In this document: piece by piece, positions 32,935 through 41,493 of the stretch | Layout of the letters: every line of letters begins with the position of its first letter | How positions within the stretch are numbered: position 1 is the first letter of the stretch | Source of the DNA: Catenulispora sp. MAP5-51 | GTDB taxonomy: Bacteria; Actinomycetota; Actinomycetes; Streptomycetales; Catenulisporaceae | Assembly: GCF_041261205.1 (NCBI RefSeq) | Contig: NZ_JBGCCH010000017.1 | Coordinates: 1-64,000 of the forward strand | DNA length: 64,000 bases | Direction: 5' to 3' | Made by a program: the position numbers and the translations under genes | Notes under the pieces: generated by a model | Seen by the model: only the letters and a program-made list of their open reading frames with translations | Database searches by the model: none | What the model was told of the DNA's origin: nothing

Positions 32935-33498
32935 ATGCGACCTGCCATCCCCGCCGCCGTCACCGAAGCCGAGCGTCTCGCAGCCGAAGCGGGGTTCACC
33001 CAGTCCTGCATTCCCGAAGTCGGGCGGCTTCTGCGCGCCGCCGTCGCGTCCAAGCCCGCCGGTGTGATTGCCGAGAGTGGCACCGGGTGCGGGGTCGGTA
33101 CCGCCTGGCTGCACAGCGGGCTGGGTGCGGATGCGCGGTTGGTCACCGTCGAGCGTGAGCCGTCTCTTGCCGCGAGTGCCGGCGCGCGGTTTGCCGGCGA
33201 CGCCCGGGTCGAGGTGCTCACCGGGGATTGGCGGCTGCTGGAAGCGCATGCGCCGTTCGATGTCTTCTTCTGCGACGGCGGGGGGAAGCGTGACGATCCC
33301 GAGCGTGTTGTGGACCTGCTCGCGCTCGGAGGGGTGCTCGTCATGGACGACTTCACGCCCGCCGAGGGCTGGCCGCCGTTGTTCGACGGCCAGGTCGACG
33401 AGCTGCGCGTCTTCTACCTCGGTCATCCGCGGTTGGCCGCTGCCGAGGTGCTGACCACCCCCGGGACCGTGGCGATCATCGCGACGCGGCTCGGGTGA
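32935..33498 (+). CDS. O-methyltransferase-like SAM enzyme
   Basis: 187 aa from ATG 32935, with TAAAAC 6 nt upstream. IAESGTGCGVGTAWLHSGLG is the glycine-rich SAM motif I, RLVTVEREPSLAASAGARFA motif II (acidic Glu), and PFDVFFCDGGGKRDDPERV with GVLVMDDFTPAEGW the later motifs. This is the layout of caffeoyl-CoA/catechol-type O-methyltransferases (PF01596-like), though shorter. The substrate is unknown. It converges with the hydrolase at 33610. Confidence 0.82.
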   Translation: MRPAIPAAVTEAERLAAEAGFTQSCIPEVGRLLRAAVASKPAGVIAESGTGCGVGTAWLHSGLGADARLVTVEREPSLAASAGARFAGDARVEVLTGDWRLLEAHAPFDVFFCDGGGKRDDPERVVDLLALGGVLVMDDFTPAEGWPPLFDGQVDELRVFYLGHPRLAAAEVLTTPGTVAIIATRLG

Positions 33499-33568
33499 GG
33501 GGTGGTGGGGTCCGCTTTCCGGTGGGGGAGTGGGGCTGCGGGGGATTGGGGCTGCCGGGGGTGAGGCT

Positions 33569-33604
33569 GCGGGCGGCCGGAGAGGGCACTGCCGGACCGC
33601 CCGC
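33569..33604. terminator. Bidirectional terminator hairpin
   Basis: GCGGGCGG (33569-33576) pairs with CCGCCCGC (33597-33604). Inner CCGG segments add four pairs after a 1-nt bulge. It sits between converging genes ending at 33498 and 33610. Confidence 0.7.
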
Positions 33605-33609
33605 TCCCG

Positions 33610-34455
33610 TCACCCCTCCAGGTACGCCAACAGTTCTCGATTGAACTCAGCGGCGCGGGTGACGATCAGGCCGTGCGGTGCGCTCTGCATCCGCAGCAGG
33701 CGGCTGCCGGCGATTGCCTCGGCGGTGCGGGCGCCGGTGGACTCCACCGGCAGGACGGCGTCGGCCTCGCCGTGTACGACCAGGGTCGGCACGGTGATGG
33801 CCCGCAGGTCGTTGCGGAGGTCGGTGGTCGCGGTCTGGAGCAGGGTCTGTAGTGCGCCGCGGTGGGAGGCTGCGGCGGCGAGCATGACCATGCGGGTGTG
33901 CAGGGGCCGGGGCATCGCCGGGCGCGGGGCGGAGGTGCGGCTGACTTCGAAGAACTTGGTGGCGAAGCGGTGCAGGAAGCTGACGCGGTCGTCGGTCAGG
34001 CAGCGCTGGTACTCGCGCAGCTTTGTGTCCTCCAGGAAGCCCTCGGGGTGCGTGTCGGTGCGGCGCAGGTACGGGCCCGCCGCGGAGACCAGCGCCAGCT
34101 TGGACACGCGCGGGTTGCCGAAGCGGCTCAGGTACCGCACCGCCGTGTTGGCGCCGGAGGAGAAGCCGACCAGCGTGGCATCCCGCAGGTCCAGGTGCTC
34201 CAGCAGCATGTGCAGGTCCGCGGCCAGGGTGTCGGGGTCGTAGCCGCCGCGCGGCTTGGCCGAGGCGCCGAAGCCGCGGCCGTCGTAGGCGACCACGCGG
34301 TGCCCGGCCGCCAGCAGGTCGGGGATCTGGAACTCCCACTGGCCGATGGACAGCGGCCAGCCGTGGAGCAGCACGACCGGTCGGCCGGCGCCCCGGTCCT
34401 GGTAGTGGATGTCGACGGGAAGGTGGTTCTCCTTGTCGACCGTCACCCGCGCCAT
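33610..34455 (-). CDS. Alpha/beta hydrolase
   Basis: 281 aa from ATG 34453-34455. The oxyanion region is PVVLLHGWPLSIGQWEFQIP, followed by VVAYDGRGFGASAKP. The nucleophile elbow is ATLVGFSSGANTAVRYL (G-F-S-S-G, Ser about 98). The acid is in LVVHGEADAVLP and the His in MQSAPHGLIVTRAAEF. The pattern matches non-heme haloperoxidase/peroxidase-like esterases. It is soluble with no signal peptide. It is divergent from ligD with about 195 bp between them. Confidence 0.88.
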   Translation of the reverse strand: MARVTVDKENHLPVDIHYQDRGAGRPVVLLHGWPLSIGQWEFQIPDLLAAGHRVVAYDGRGFGASAKPRGGYDPDTLAADLHMLLEHLDLRDATLVGFSSGANTAVRYLSRFGNPRVSKLALVSAAGPYLRRTDTHPEGFLEDTKLREYQRCLTDDRVSFLHRFATKFFEVSRTSAPRPAMPRPLHTRMVMLAAAASHRGALQTLLQTATTDLRNDLRAITVPTLVVHGEADAVLPVESTGARTAEAIAGSRLLRMQSAPHGLIVTRAAEFNRELLAYLEG

Positions 34456-34651
34456 GATTCCGCACCCTTTTCCGGTTCCGGGGGCGGGGAACTTCCCGTC
34501 CACACTTGAAATGGTCGCGGAAAGTGGCCTCCAGGTCACTGTTCTGATGCACATGGCTGACGGCTCGCGGTTGTGGCGGGGGATAACCGCCGCGCACGCC
34601 ACGGCACGCTCCGGGGTGCGCTTGTCGGCACCGGGCCGTAGCCTGCCGACT

Positions 34652-35680
34652 ATGGGTTCTGCCGAAGCGCACGTCGAAGCCGGTGGTCGCAGCGTCCGGA
34701 TCTCCTCGCCGGACAAACTTCTCTTCCCCGACGCCGGGGTCACCAAACTCGGGCTCGCCACCTACTACGCGAGCGTCGCCGACGGGCTCTTCCGCGGCCT
34801 TGCCGATCGCCCCGTGGCCCTGAACCGCTTCCCGGACGGCCTGGGCGGCAAGTCCTTCTTCACCAAGGCCGCGCCCAAGGGCCTGCCGGACTGGGCCTCG
34901 ACCGCGCGCGTCACCTTCCCCAGCGGCCGCACCGGCGACGAGGTCTGCATCACCGAGCCGGCCACCGCGCTGTGGACGGTCCAGATGGGCACCCTGGAGC
35001 TGCACGGCTGGCCGGTCCGCGCCGCCGACACCGACCACCCCGACGAGCTGCGCATCGACCTGGACCCGCAGCCCGGCACCGACTTCGCCGAGGCCGTCCA
35101 GGTCGCGGGCCAGGCGCGGGCGCTGTTCGAGGAACTGGGCATCCGGCCCTTCGTGAAGACCTCCGGCGGCCGCGGCCTGCACCTGCTGGTCCGCATCGAA
35201 CCGCGCTGGACGTTCGTCGAGGCCCGGCGCGCCGTGATCGCCCTGGCCCGCGAACTGGAACGGCGCCACCCGGACCTGGTGACGACGTCCTGGTGGAAGG
35301 AGGAGCGCGGCGAGCGCATCTTCATCGACTTCAACCAGATGGCCCGCGACCGCATGACCGTGGCCCCGTACTCCACCCGGGCCCGCCCCGAGGCGCCGGT
35401 GTCGATGCCGGTCCGCTGGGAGGACTTGGCAGATGTGGTGCCGGGGGACTTCACGGTGAAGACCGTCCCGGACCTGTTCGCCAAGAACGGCGATGCGAAC
35501 GCCGAGATCGACGAGGTCGCGCACAGCCTGGACGCGCTGCTGGAGATGGCCGACCGGGACGAGAAGGACCGGGGCCTGGGCGACCTGCCGTATCCGCCGG
35601 ACTTCCCGAAGATGCCCGGTGAGCCCAAGCGGGTCCAGCCCTCCAAGGCGCGTGCCACTGACCAGGAAACAGGGAGCTGA
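34652..35680 (+). CDS. ligD: NHEJ DNA polymerase/primase (LigD polymerase domain)
   Basis: 342 aa from ATG 34652, with TAGCCT at 34639-34644, 7 nt upstream. The fold is the LigD polymerase (archaeo-eukaryotic primase type): ISSPDKLLFPDAGVTKLGLA, catalytic acidic residues in DELRIDLDPQPGTDFAEAV (DLD), FVKTSGGRGLHLLVRI, and a C-terminal SMPVRWEDLADVVPGDFTV. It fills gaps and adds ribonucleotides at broken ends with Ku. The stop touches the start of the ligase gene (1 nt apart). No Ku gene is in the window, and the nuclease (LigD phosphoesterase) domain is absent. Confidence 0.9.
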   Translation: MGSAEAHVEAGGRSVRISSPDKLLFPDAGVTKLGLATYYASVADGLFRGLADRPVALNRFPDGLGGKSFFTKAAPKGLPDWASTARVTFPSGRTGDEVCITEPATALWTVQMGTLELHGWPVRAADTDHPDELRIDLDPQPGTDFAEAVQVAGQARALFEELGIRPFVKTSGGRGLHLLVRIEPRWTFVEARRAVIALARELERRHPDLVTTSWWKEERGERIFIDFNQMARDRMTVAPYSTRARPEAPVSMPVRWEDLADVVPGDFTVKTVPDLFAKNGDANAEIDEVAHSLDALLEMADRDEKDRGLGDLPYPPDFPKMPGEPKRVQPSKARATDQETGS

Positions 35681-35681
35681 G

Positions 35682-36749
35682 ATGGCGGACATGAACCTGC
35701 CGGTGACGCCTCCGGTGGAGCCGATGCTTGCCAAGTCCGCGGCCAAGGTCCCCAGCGGCGACTACCTCTACGAGCCCAAGTGGGACGGCTTCCGCTGCCT
35801 CGTCTTCCGCGACGATGACCAGGTCGTGCTCGGCAGCCGCGGCGGCAAGGAGCTGAGCCGCTACTTCCCGGAGCTGGTCGAGTCGCTGAAGGCCGCGCTG
35901 CCGCAGCGGTGCGTCGTGGATGGCGAGATCGTGGTGGTGGTCGAGAGTCGCCTGGACTTCGACCGGCTCAGTGACCGCATCCATCCCGCGGCGTCACGGG
36001 TGAAGCTGCTGGCGGAGCAGACGCCTGCCTCGTTCGTCGGCTTCGACCTGCTGGCGCTCGGCGACCGGGACTTGACGGCCGAGCCGTTCACCGAGCGTCG
36101 CGCGGCCCTGGTCGAAGCGGTGGCGGAACACCCGCACGTGCACGTCACCCGCGCCACCGACGATCCGAAGCTGGCCACCACGTGGTTCCAGCGTTTCGAG
36201 GGTGCCGGTCTGGACGGCGTGGTCGCGAAGCCGTCGCAGGGTCCGTATACCCCCGGCGAGCGCAGCATGGTGAAGGTCAAGCACGAGCGCACCGCGGACG
36301 TGGTCGTGGCCGGCTACCGGCTGCACAAGAGCGGCCCGATCGTCGGCTCCCTGATGCTCGGCCTGTACGGGCAGGACGGCGTCCTGAACTACGTCGGCGG
36401 CTCCAGCGCCTTCACCATGGCCCGCCGCGCGGAGCTGATCGACGAACTCGCGCCCTACCTGCTGCCCGAGGGCGAGTCGCATCCCTGGGTGGACGCCGCC
36501 GAGGAAGGCGACGACGAACACCGCCGCCCCGGAACGCTGAACCGCTGGAACGCCGGCAAGGACGTGTCCTTCATCGCGCTGCGCCCGGAGCTGGTCTGCG
36601 AAGTGCGCTACGACCAGCTGCAGGGCGACCGGTTCCGGCACAACGGACGCTTCGTGCGCTGGCGGCCGGACCGGGAGGCGAAGTCGTGCTCGTACGAGCA
36701 GCTGGAGGTGCCGGCGGCCTACGACCTCGCGGACGTGTTCGGGGGCTGA
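35682..36749 (+). CDS. ATP-dependent DNA ligase (LigD ligase domain)
   Basis: 355 aa from ATG 35682. The adenylation motif is DYLYEPKWDGFRCLVF, with the nucleophile Lys in KWDG. It continues with CVVDGEIVVV (motif III) and AGLDGVVAKPSQGPYTPGER (motif IV), then SMVKVKHERTADVVVAGYRL (motif V). An OB-fold C-terminal part follows (FIALRPELVCEVRYDQLQGD). It seals nicks in NHEJ or base repair together with the preceding polymerase, with which it forms an operon. It lacks the N-terminal DNA-binding domain of large LigC/LigD forms. Confidence 0.93.
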   Translation: MADMNLPVTPPVEPMLAKSAAKVPSGDYLYEPKWDGFRCLVFRDDDQVVLGSRGGKELSRYFPELVESLKAALPQRCVVDGEIVVVVESRLDFDRLSDRIHPAASRVKLLAEQTPASFVGFDLLALGDRDLTAEPFTERRAALVEAVAEHPHVHVTRATDDPKLATTWFQRFEGAGLDGVVAKPSQGPYTPGERSMVKVKHERTADVVVAGYRLHKSGPIVGSLMLGLYGQDGVLNYVGGSSAFTMARRAELIDELAPYLLPEGESHPWVDAAEEGDDEHRRPGTLNRWNAGKDVSFIALRPELVCEVRYDQLQGDRFRHNGRFVRWRPDREAKSCSYEQLEVPAAYDLADVFGG

Positions 36750-36771
36750 TGCGACGGGAGCGGCTGAGCGG

Positions 36772-36936
36772 TCAGCGGCGGGCCTTCGCCTTCACGTCAC
36801 GCGCCACTTCGCGCAGGACGAAGAAGAGGTAGCACAGGACGAGAGGCGTCGCGGCGACCACGAGCGGCCAGATGAGCAAGCCGACGGGCACTGGAATGGT
36901 CGTGATTCCCGGAGGACTGGCGAGCACGAAGGCCAT
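36772..36936 (-). CDS. Small membrane protein
   Basis: 54 aa from ATG 36934-36936. One strong hydrophobic segment (VGLLIWPLVVAATPLVLCYL, about 18-40) is followed by a basic cytoplasmic tail (REVARDVKAKARR). No Shine-Dalgarno was seen and no family is recognised. The long reverse frame above it is a shadow of the protease gene. It could be a real small protein or chance. Confidence 0.4.
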   Translation of the reverse strand: MAFVLASPPGITTIPVPVGLLIWPLVVAATPLVLCYLFFVLREVARDVKAKARR

Positions 36937-37029
36937 GCTATCCGCCGTGCATTCGCTGTGTTCGAATTGTGAACCCCCGATGTGACTCTGGCGTCTCAGC
37001 CACCGATCCGTCGATATGGGGGAAGAACC

Positions 37030-38187
37030 TTGAGACGCCATCTCCGCACCGCCACCGCACGCGTGGGCGCCGTGGCCATCGCCGTGGCCACCATCGGCCT
37101 CACCGTGCCGGCCGCGCATGCCGACACCACTCCGGTGGAACTGCCGCCGCTGGTCGCCGCCGGGCCGAACTTCAACCAGGACCTGCGGACCGAGGTGAAC
37201 TACTGGACCCTGGCGCAGATGGCCTCCGTCGGGCTGAACGACGACGGCCAGGACGCCACCGAACCGGCGAGCGGCTGGGACGACCTCAGTGCGCCGTGGT
37301 CGACCCAGGGCCAGGGACTCATCACCAAGACCGCCGGGAAGCTGTTCTTCGTCCAGAAGGACGTCGACAGCGGGGCGCTCGTCCCCGACTCGTGCTCGGC
37401 GGACGTCGTGACCAGCGGCAACCAGAGCACCGTGGTGACCGCCGCGCACTGCGTGGCCGTCCACACGCCGTTCGACCTCGGCGCGCCCTTCGGCATGGGC
37501 AACACCGTGGTCACCAACATGGTCTTCATCCCGGGCTACAACGGCGCGGCCCTGCCGCGCGGCACCACGAGCACGGCGCTGCCCGGCAAGGACATCGCGC
37601 CGTTCGGGGTGTGGGGCGCCACGCGGGCGTGGATCACGAACACCTGGAGCAACAGCGCCGACTTCGCCCTGGGCCACGACATGGCCGCGATACTGGTCGC
37701 CAATCCCGACGACCCGCGGCCGATCGCCCAGGTCACCGGCGCTCAGCAGATCGGCTTCAACCAGCCGCAGAACCAGTACGAGTACATGTTCGGCTACCCG
37801 CAGACCAACGAGCGCAACTGGTACTGGTCGAACAACAACAACGGCACGAAGGCCAGCAACGGCGAGCCGCAGAACCTGTGGCGCGGCTTCGACGGCCGCA
37901 CCTTGAACGTCACCCGCGGCCACTCCCAGCCCGACGCGGTCTACGCCAACGACGTGCTGAACACCGCGCAGGCCCCGGGGTGCAGCGGCGGGCCGTGGCT
38001 GCAGAACTTCGACCCCTCGACCGGGACCGGTGTGCAGACCGGTGTGAACTCCCGGTACCAGAACCCGTCCCAAGGACCGAGTCCCCTGGGCTGGCTGAAC
38101 TGGTTGCAGGGCCCGCAGATGGAGGCCACGCACTTCGGGGATGAGGAGCAGGCGGTCTGGCAGGCCGCGCAGAACGCTTCGCTGTAG
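37030..38187 (+). CDS. Secreted trypsin-like serine protease
   Basis: 385 aa from TTG 37030, chosen because GGGGAAGAA lies just upstream and the resulting N-terminus is a clear signal peptide (RRHLRTATARVGAVAIAVAT, then LTVPAAHA, cleavage near AHA-D). An alternative GTG lies at 36982. Catalytic His: VTAAHCVAVHTPF (about 135). Asp: SNSADFALGHDMAAIL (about 220). Ser: APGCSGGPWLQNF (about 318). A Cys pair flanks the Ser. It is larger than classic trypsins, with Asn-rich loops (WYWSNNNNGTKASNGEPQN). Typical of extracellular actinomycete proteases. Confidence 0.88.
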   Translation: MRRHLRTATARVGAVAIAVATIGLTVPAAHADTTPVELPPLVAAGPNFNQDLRTEVNYWTLAQMASVGLNDDGQDATEPASGWDDLSAPWSTQGQGLITKTAGKLFFVQKDVDSGALVPDSCSADVVTSGNQSTVVTAAHCVAVHTPFDLGAPFGMGNTVVTNMVFIPGYNGAALPRGTTSTALPGKDIAPFGVWGATRAWITNTWSNSADFALGHDMAAILVANPDDPRPIAQVTGAQQIGFNQPQNQYEYMFGYPQTNERNWYWSNNNNGTKASNGEPQNLWRGFDGRTLNVTRGHSQPDAVYANDVLNTAQAPGCSGGPWLQNFDPSTGTGVQTGVNSRYQNPSQGPSPLGWLNWLQGPQMEATHFGDEEQAVWQAAQNASL

Positions 38188-38265
38188 CGGGGCGCTTGCG
38201 CGTCGTTGTGACAATGAGGGCAGGTCGCGGGAAGCCGTGGCCTGCCCCTCGTCGCCAGCTGTGGC

Positions 38266-39066
38266 TTACGCCGACAAGAACGCCTCGGCTGTCGGAGCGA
38301 GCAACGGCGACATGAAGATGTTGTAGTGCGTGGTCCCCGGCAGCACCGCCAGTTGATGCGCTCCCGGACGCCCGGCCGCGTCCCATCCGGCGTCGCGCGC
38401 CCCGCCGCCGAGCAGTGCCCAGAAGTCGCACACGTGCTGCATCGAGTACATGTCGGCGTCGGCGAATACCAGCTGCGTCGGCACCTGGATGCCGCGGATC
38501 TCCTCGGAGTAGTCGAACGGCGTGCGCAGCCAGTCGCCCATCTTGCCGACCAGCGTCGGGAAGTCCTGCGGCCGCGGGGCCGTGCGCTCGTACAGCTCCC
38601 ACATCGGTGTCTGCTTCATGAACGCCGCCGCCTCCGGCGACATCTGCCGCTGCTGAGCGCGCACGTCCTCATAGAAACCGTCCAGGCGGAACGGGAACGA
38701 CACCACGACCAGCCTGCGCACCGCGTCCGGGTGCTGGATCCCGCACCGCAGCGCCGCGCCGCCCCCGAACGAGTAGCCCATGACGTCCGCGCGTCCCAGC
38801 CCCAGGTGCTTGATCAGGGCGGCCACGTCGTCGCCGAGCGTCTCCACCCGGATCGGGCGGTCGGCGTCGGCGGTGCGCGCGTGGCCCTGCAGGTCCGCGG
38901 TGATCACCCGGCGGCCGGCGGTCAGCGCCGGCAGGATCGGCGCCCAGTTCTCCGTGCCCTGGAAGCCGCCGTGCAGCAGCACCAGCGCCGGGTTCTCGGC
39001 GGTGACCTCGGCGTCGCCGTGCTCCTCGTAGTACATCGACAGGCCGTTGACGTCGGCGTAGCTCAT
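38266..39066 (-). CDS. Alpha/beta hydrolase
   Basis: 266 aa from ATG 39064-39066, with GGAAAGG about 8 nt upstream. PALVLLHGGFQGTENWAPIL is the oxyanion loop and DVMGYSFGGGAALRCGIQHP the nucleophile elbow (Ser about 105). VPTQLVFADADMYSMQHVC carries the acid and LPGTTHYNIFMSPLLAPT the His. A mobile lid (about 130-180) is present. Not secreted. It is divergent from the LysR gene with about 130 bp between, which suggests that LysR may control it (typical LysR arrangement). Confidence 0.88.
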   Translation of the reverse strand: MSYADVNGLSMYYEEHGDAEVTAENPALVLLHGGFQGTENWAPILPALTAGRRVITADLQGHARTADADRPIRVETLGDDVAALIKHLGLGRADVMGYSFGGGAALRCGIQHPDAVRRLVVVSFPFRLDGFYEDVRAQQRQMSPEAAAFMKQTPMWELYERTAPRPQDFPTLVGKMGDWLRTPFDYSEEIRGIQVPTQLVFADADMYSMQHVCDFWALLGGGARDAGWDAAGRPGAHQLAVLPGTTHYNIFMSPLLAPTAEAFLSA

Positions 39067-39197
39067 GTTCGGGCCCTTTCCTCGCGGATCGCTTCGCCAG
39101 GTTGGACGACGCGGACCCGGCGGACTCATCGCTCGCAGCCTTCCTACTTTCCCAGCCGTCCGCCACACTCGGCGTCCGCGACGCTACCTTGATCGCC

Positions 39198-40118
39198 ATG
39201 GAACTGCGCCAGCTCGAGTACTTCGTGGCCGTCGCCGAGGAGCTGCACTTCGGCCGGGCCGCCGAACGGCTGCACATCGGGCAGCCCGCGGTCAGCCAGC
39301 AGCTGCGGCGCCTGGAGCGGGAGCTGGCCGCCGAGCTGTTCGACCGCTCGCCGCGCCATGTGCGGCTCACCCCGGCCGGCGAGGCGCTGCTGCCGCAGGC
39401 GCGCGACGTGCTGGCCGCCGTGGCCCGGGCCCGGTCCGCGGTGGCGCAGGCCGCCGGCGCCCGCCCGGCGCCGCTGCGCATCGGCACCAGCTCCGGGCTG
39501 GGGGAGCGGCTGGAGATGGTGCTGGACGAGCTGGTCCGCCTGGCCCCGGACCTGCCGGTCGAGCTGGTGATGGCCGGGCCCACGCCCGATCGCCTGGACC
39601 GGGTCGCCGACGGTTCGCTGGACGCGGCCTTCGTCCGCGGCACGGTGCCCGACGAGGGCCGGGGCCTGCGGGTGGTTCCGCTGTGGCGGGACGAGGTGGT
39701 CGCCGCCGTGCCGGCCCGCCACCCGGTCGCGCAGGAGCCGTACGCCACCTTCGCCGCGCTGGCGCCGCTGGGCCTGCGCCTGACCGAGCGCCGCAACAAC
39801 CCCGCGCTGGTGGACCTGGTCGTCGGCGCCTTCCACGCCGCCGGCTGCGAGCCGAAGTCGGCGAATCCCTATACCCGCCTGGCCGACACCCTGGCCGCGA
39901 TCGGCGCCGACGGCGCCAGCTACACCGTCATGTACGCCGCGCGCGCCGAGCAGATCCGCAACCGCCGCGTGGCCTTCCTGCCCTTCCAGCCGCCGGGGCT
40001 GCGCCTGATGACCCACCTGGTGGTCAGCCGTTCCCGGCCCACGCCGCATTTCAGCCTCCTGATGCAGGGCTGTGAGCTGGCGATGGGCGGCGATGAGGGC
40101 GCGGCCGGCGACCAGTGA
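39198..40118 (+). CDS. LysR-family transcriptional regulator
   Basis: 306 aa from ATG 39198, with TACCTT at 39185-39190, 7 nt away. The HTH is LEYFVAVAEELHFGRAAERL followed by HIGQPAVSQQLRRLERELAA. The effector domain begins PLRIGTSSGLGERLEMVL and contains LDAAFVRGTVPDEGRGLRVV. It is most likely an activator/repressor of the divergent hydrolase gene and possibly of itself. The effector is unknown. Confidence 0.92.
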   Translation: MELRQLEYFVAVAEELHFGRAAERLHIGQPAVSQQLRRLERELAAELFDRSPRHVRLTPAGEALLPQARDVLAAVARARSAVAQAAGARPAPLRIGTSSGLGERLEMVLDELVRLAPDLPVELVMAGPTPDRLDRVADGSLDAAFVRGTVPDEGRGLRVVPLWRDEVVAAVPARHPVAQEPYATFAALAPLGLRLTERRNNPALVDLVVGAFHAAGCEPKSANPYTRLADTLAAIGADGASYTVMYAARAEQIRNRRVAFLPFQPPGLRLMTHLVVSRSRPTPHFSLLMQGCELAMGGDEGAAGDQ

Positions 40119-40277
40119 TCGCCGCGGCGATGAGGGTCCGGCCGGCGATCAGGAATCGTGATGGCAACCAGTGCCGGTCGCGTCTGGTTCGGATCCCCGC
40201 TCTGCGATGAACTTGATCTCGCAAGGGGGAACGGGCCGGAAAGGCCGGAACCGCCCCCGATCGCCAGGGAGAGCGCC

Positions 40278-40472
40278 ATGCCGAACATCACCATCCAGCA
40301 GATGCCCAAGACCGCCGAGCAGAAGCGCGAGCTGGTCACCCGCATCACCGACGCGATGGTCGACGTGTACAAGGCTCCGGTGGAGACCATCCACGTGTGG
40401 TTCCAGGAGGTCACCACCGAGGACTACGCCGCCGGCGGCCAGCTGCTGGCGGACAAGCTCGCCAAGAAGTAG
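40278..40472 (+). CDS. 4-oxalocrotonate tautomerase-family protein
   Basis: 64 aa from ATG 40278. PNITIQQMPKTAEQKRELVT gives the catalytic Pro1 (after Met removal). The KAPVETIHVWFQEVTTEDYA block matches the tautomerase core (VETIHVWxxEV). The size is that of 4-OT subunits, which form hexamers. The exact substrate is unknown. It precedes the DppA gene in the same direction by about 20 bp. Confidence 0.85.
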   Translation: MPNITIQQMPKTAEQKRELVTRITDAMVDVYKAPVETIHVWFQEVTTEDYAAGGQLLADKLAKK

Positions 40473-40494
40473 CCCGGCTGCTACAACGGTCCCT

Positions 40495-41466
40495 ATGCGG
40501 ATCTTCATCAGCGCGGACATGGAGGGGATCACCGGGCTCGTGGACGCCGACGACGTCCAGCCCGGCGGCCGCGACTACGAGCGCGGGCGGCTGGCGATGA
40601 CCGGGGACGTCAACGCCGCCGTCCGCGGTGCCGTGCGGGCCGGCGCCACCGAGATCGTCGTGAACGACGCCCACGGTCCCATGCGCAACCTGATGACCGA
40701 GAGCCTGCACCCCGCCGCGCGCCTGATCCGCGGCAAGCCCAAGACCATGGGCATGATCGAGGGCCTCACCGGCGACTACGACGCCATGCTCTGCGTCGGC
40801 TACCACGCCCGCGCCGGCGCCCACGGGGTGCTCAGCCACAGCTTCATGGGGCACGAGATCGAGGACATGTGGCTCGACGGCGCCGCCACCGGCGAGATCG
40901 GGCTGGTTCAAGCCTCGGCCGCGGCGCTGGGTGTTCCGCTCGTGGTGCTCACCGGCGACGACGCGGCTTGTGCGGAGGCCACCGCGTGGGACGACACCGT
41001 CGCCACGGTGCCGGTGAAGTACGTGCGCAGCCGTTTCGCCGCCGAGCTGCGCCCGGAGAACGAGGCGCGGGCGGCGATCGAGGAGACGGTCGCCAGGGCG
41101 CTCGGGGAGAGCCGCCGTGGCGCGGGCGGCGAGTCCGGCGGCTCTGGCAAGCCCGGCGACTCCAGCGAATCCACAGACTCCAGCGAATCCACAGACTCCA
41201 GCGAATCCACAGACTCCAGCGAATCCACAGACTCCAGCGAATCCACAGACTCCAGCGAATCCAGCGGCTCCAGCGCGCCGACCGCGACCCTGGCCGTGCG
41301 CTGGCAGTCCTCGGCGGTGGCCGAGACCCTGCTCGGCATCCCCGGCGTCACCGCCGTGGACCCGCGGACCGTGCAGGCCGCCGGCACACCGCCGGACCTG
41401 TTCCGTCAGTTCGGAGTATGGATGCGGGTCGCCTCCGCGCTGACGAATCAGGCCCCTTACTGCTGA
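40495..41466 (+). CDS. dppA: M55-family D-aminopeptidase (DppA-like) with an inserted Ser-rich repeat
   Basis: 323 aa from ATG 40495, with TACAAC 7 nt upstream. The metal-binding N-terminus reads MRIFISADMEGITGLVDADD; the active-site block is EIVVNDAHGPMRNLM and CVGYHARAGAHGVLSHSFMG carries the His ligands. The main body matches DppA throughout. Between residues about 205 and 262 there is an insert (SGGSGKPGDSSESTDSSEST and so on) made of DSSEST units encoded by an 18-nt tandem array. Typical DppA proteins do not have it. The C-terminal domain resumes at ATLAVRWQSSAVAETLL. It acts on D-amino acid di- or tripeptides. Confidence 0.88.
   Translation: MRIFISADMEGITGLVDADDVQPGGRDYERGRLAMTGDVNAAVRGAVRAGATEIVVNDAHGPMRNLMTESLHPAARLIRGKPKTMGMIEGLTGDYDAMLCVGYHARAGAHGVLSHSFMGHEIEDMWLDGAATGEIGLVQASAAALGVPLVVLTGDDAACAEATAWDDTVATVPVKYVRSRFAAELRPENEARAAIEETVARALGESRRGAGGESGGSGKPGDSSESTDSSESTDSSESTDSSESTDSSESTDSSESSGSSAPTATLAVRWQSSAVAETLLGIPGVTAVDPRTVQAAGTPPDLFRQFGVWMRVASALTNQAPYC
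41158..41265 (+). repeat. 18-nt tandem repeat inside dppA (five perfect copies plus one variant)
   Basis: The unit is GACTCCAGCGAATCCACA, coding for Asp-Ser-Ser-Glu-Ser-Thr. Five identical copies run from 41158 to 41247 and a sixth with AGC at its end reaches 41265. Perfect copies indicate a recent expansion. Confidence 0.92.
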
Positions 41467-41493
41467 TCGTTCCGACCGGTCACTCCCGGCGGC

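Noticed and set aside
33647-35746. 699-aa reverse ORF
   Set aside because: It crosses the LigD polymerase gene and a hydrolase gene, both with strong motifs in other frames.
36772-38214. 480-aa reverse ORF across the protease gene
   Set aside because: Only its last 54 codons (36772-36936) lie outside the protease and look membrane-like; the rest is shadow.
41158-41265. Possible CRISPR-like array
   Set aside because: Units are contiguous 18-mers inside a coding frame with no spacers.
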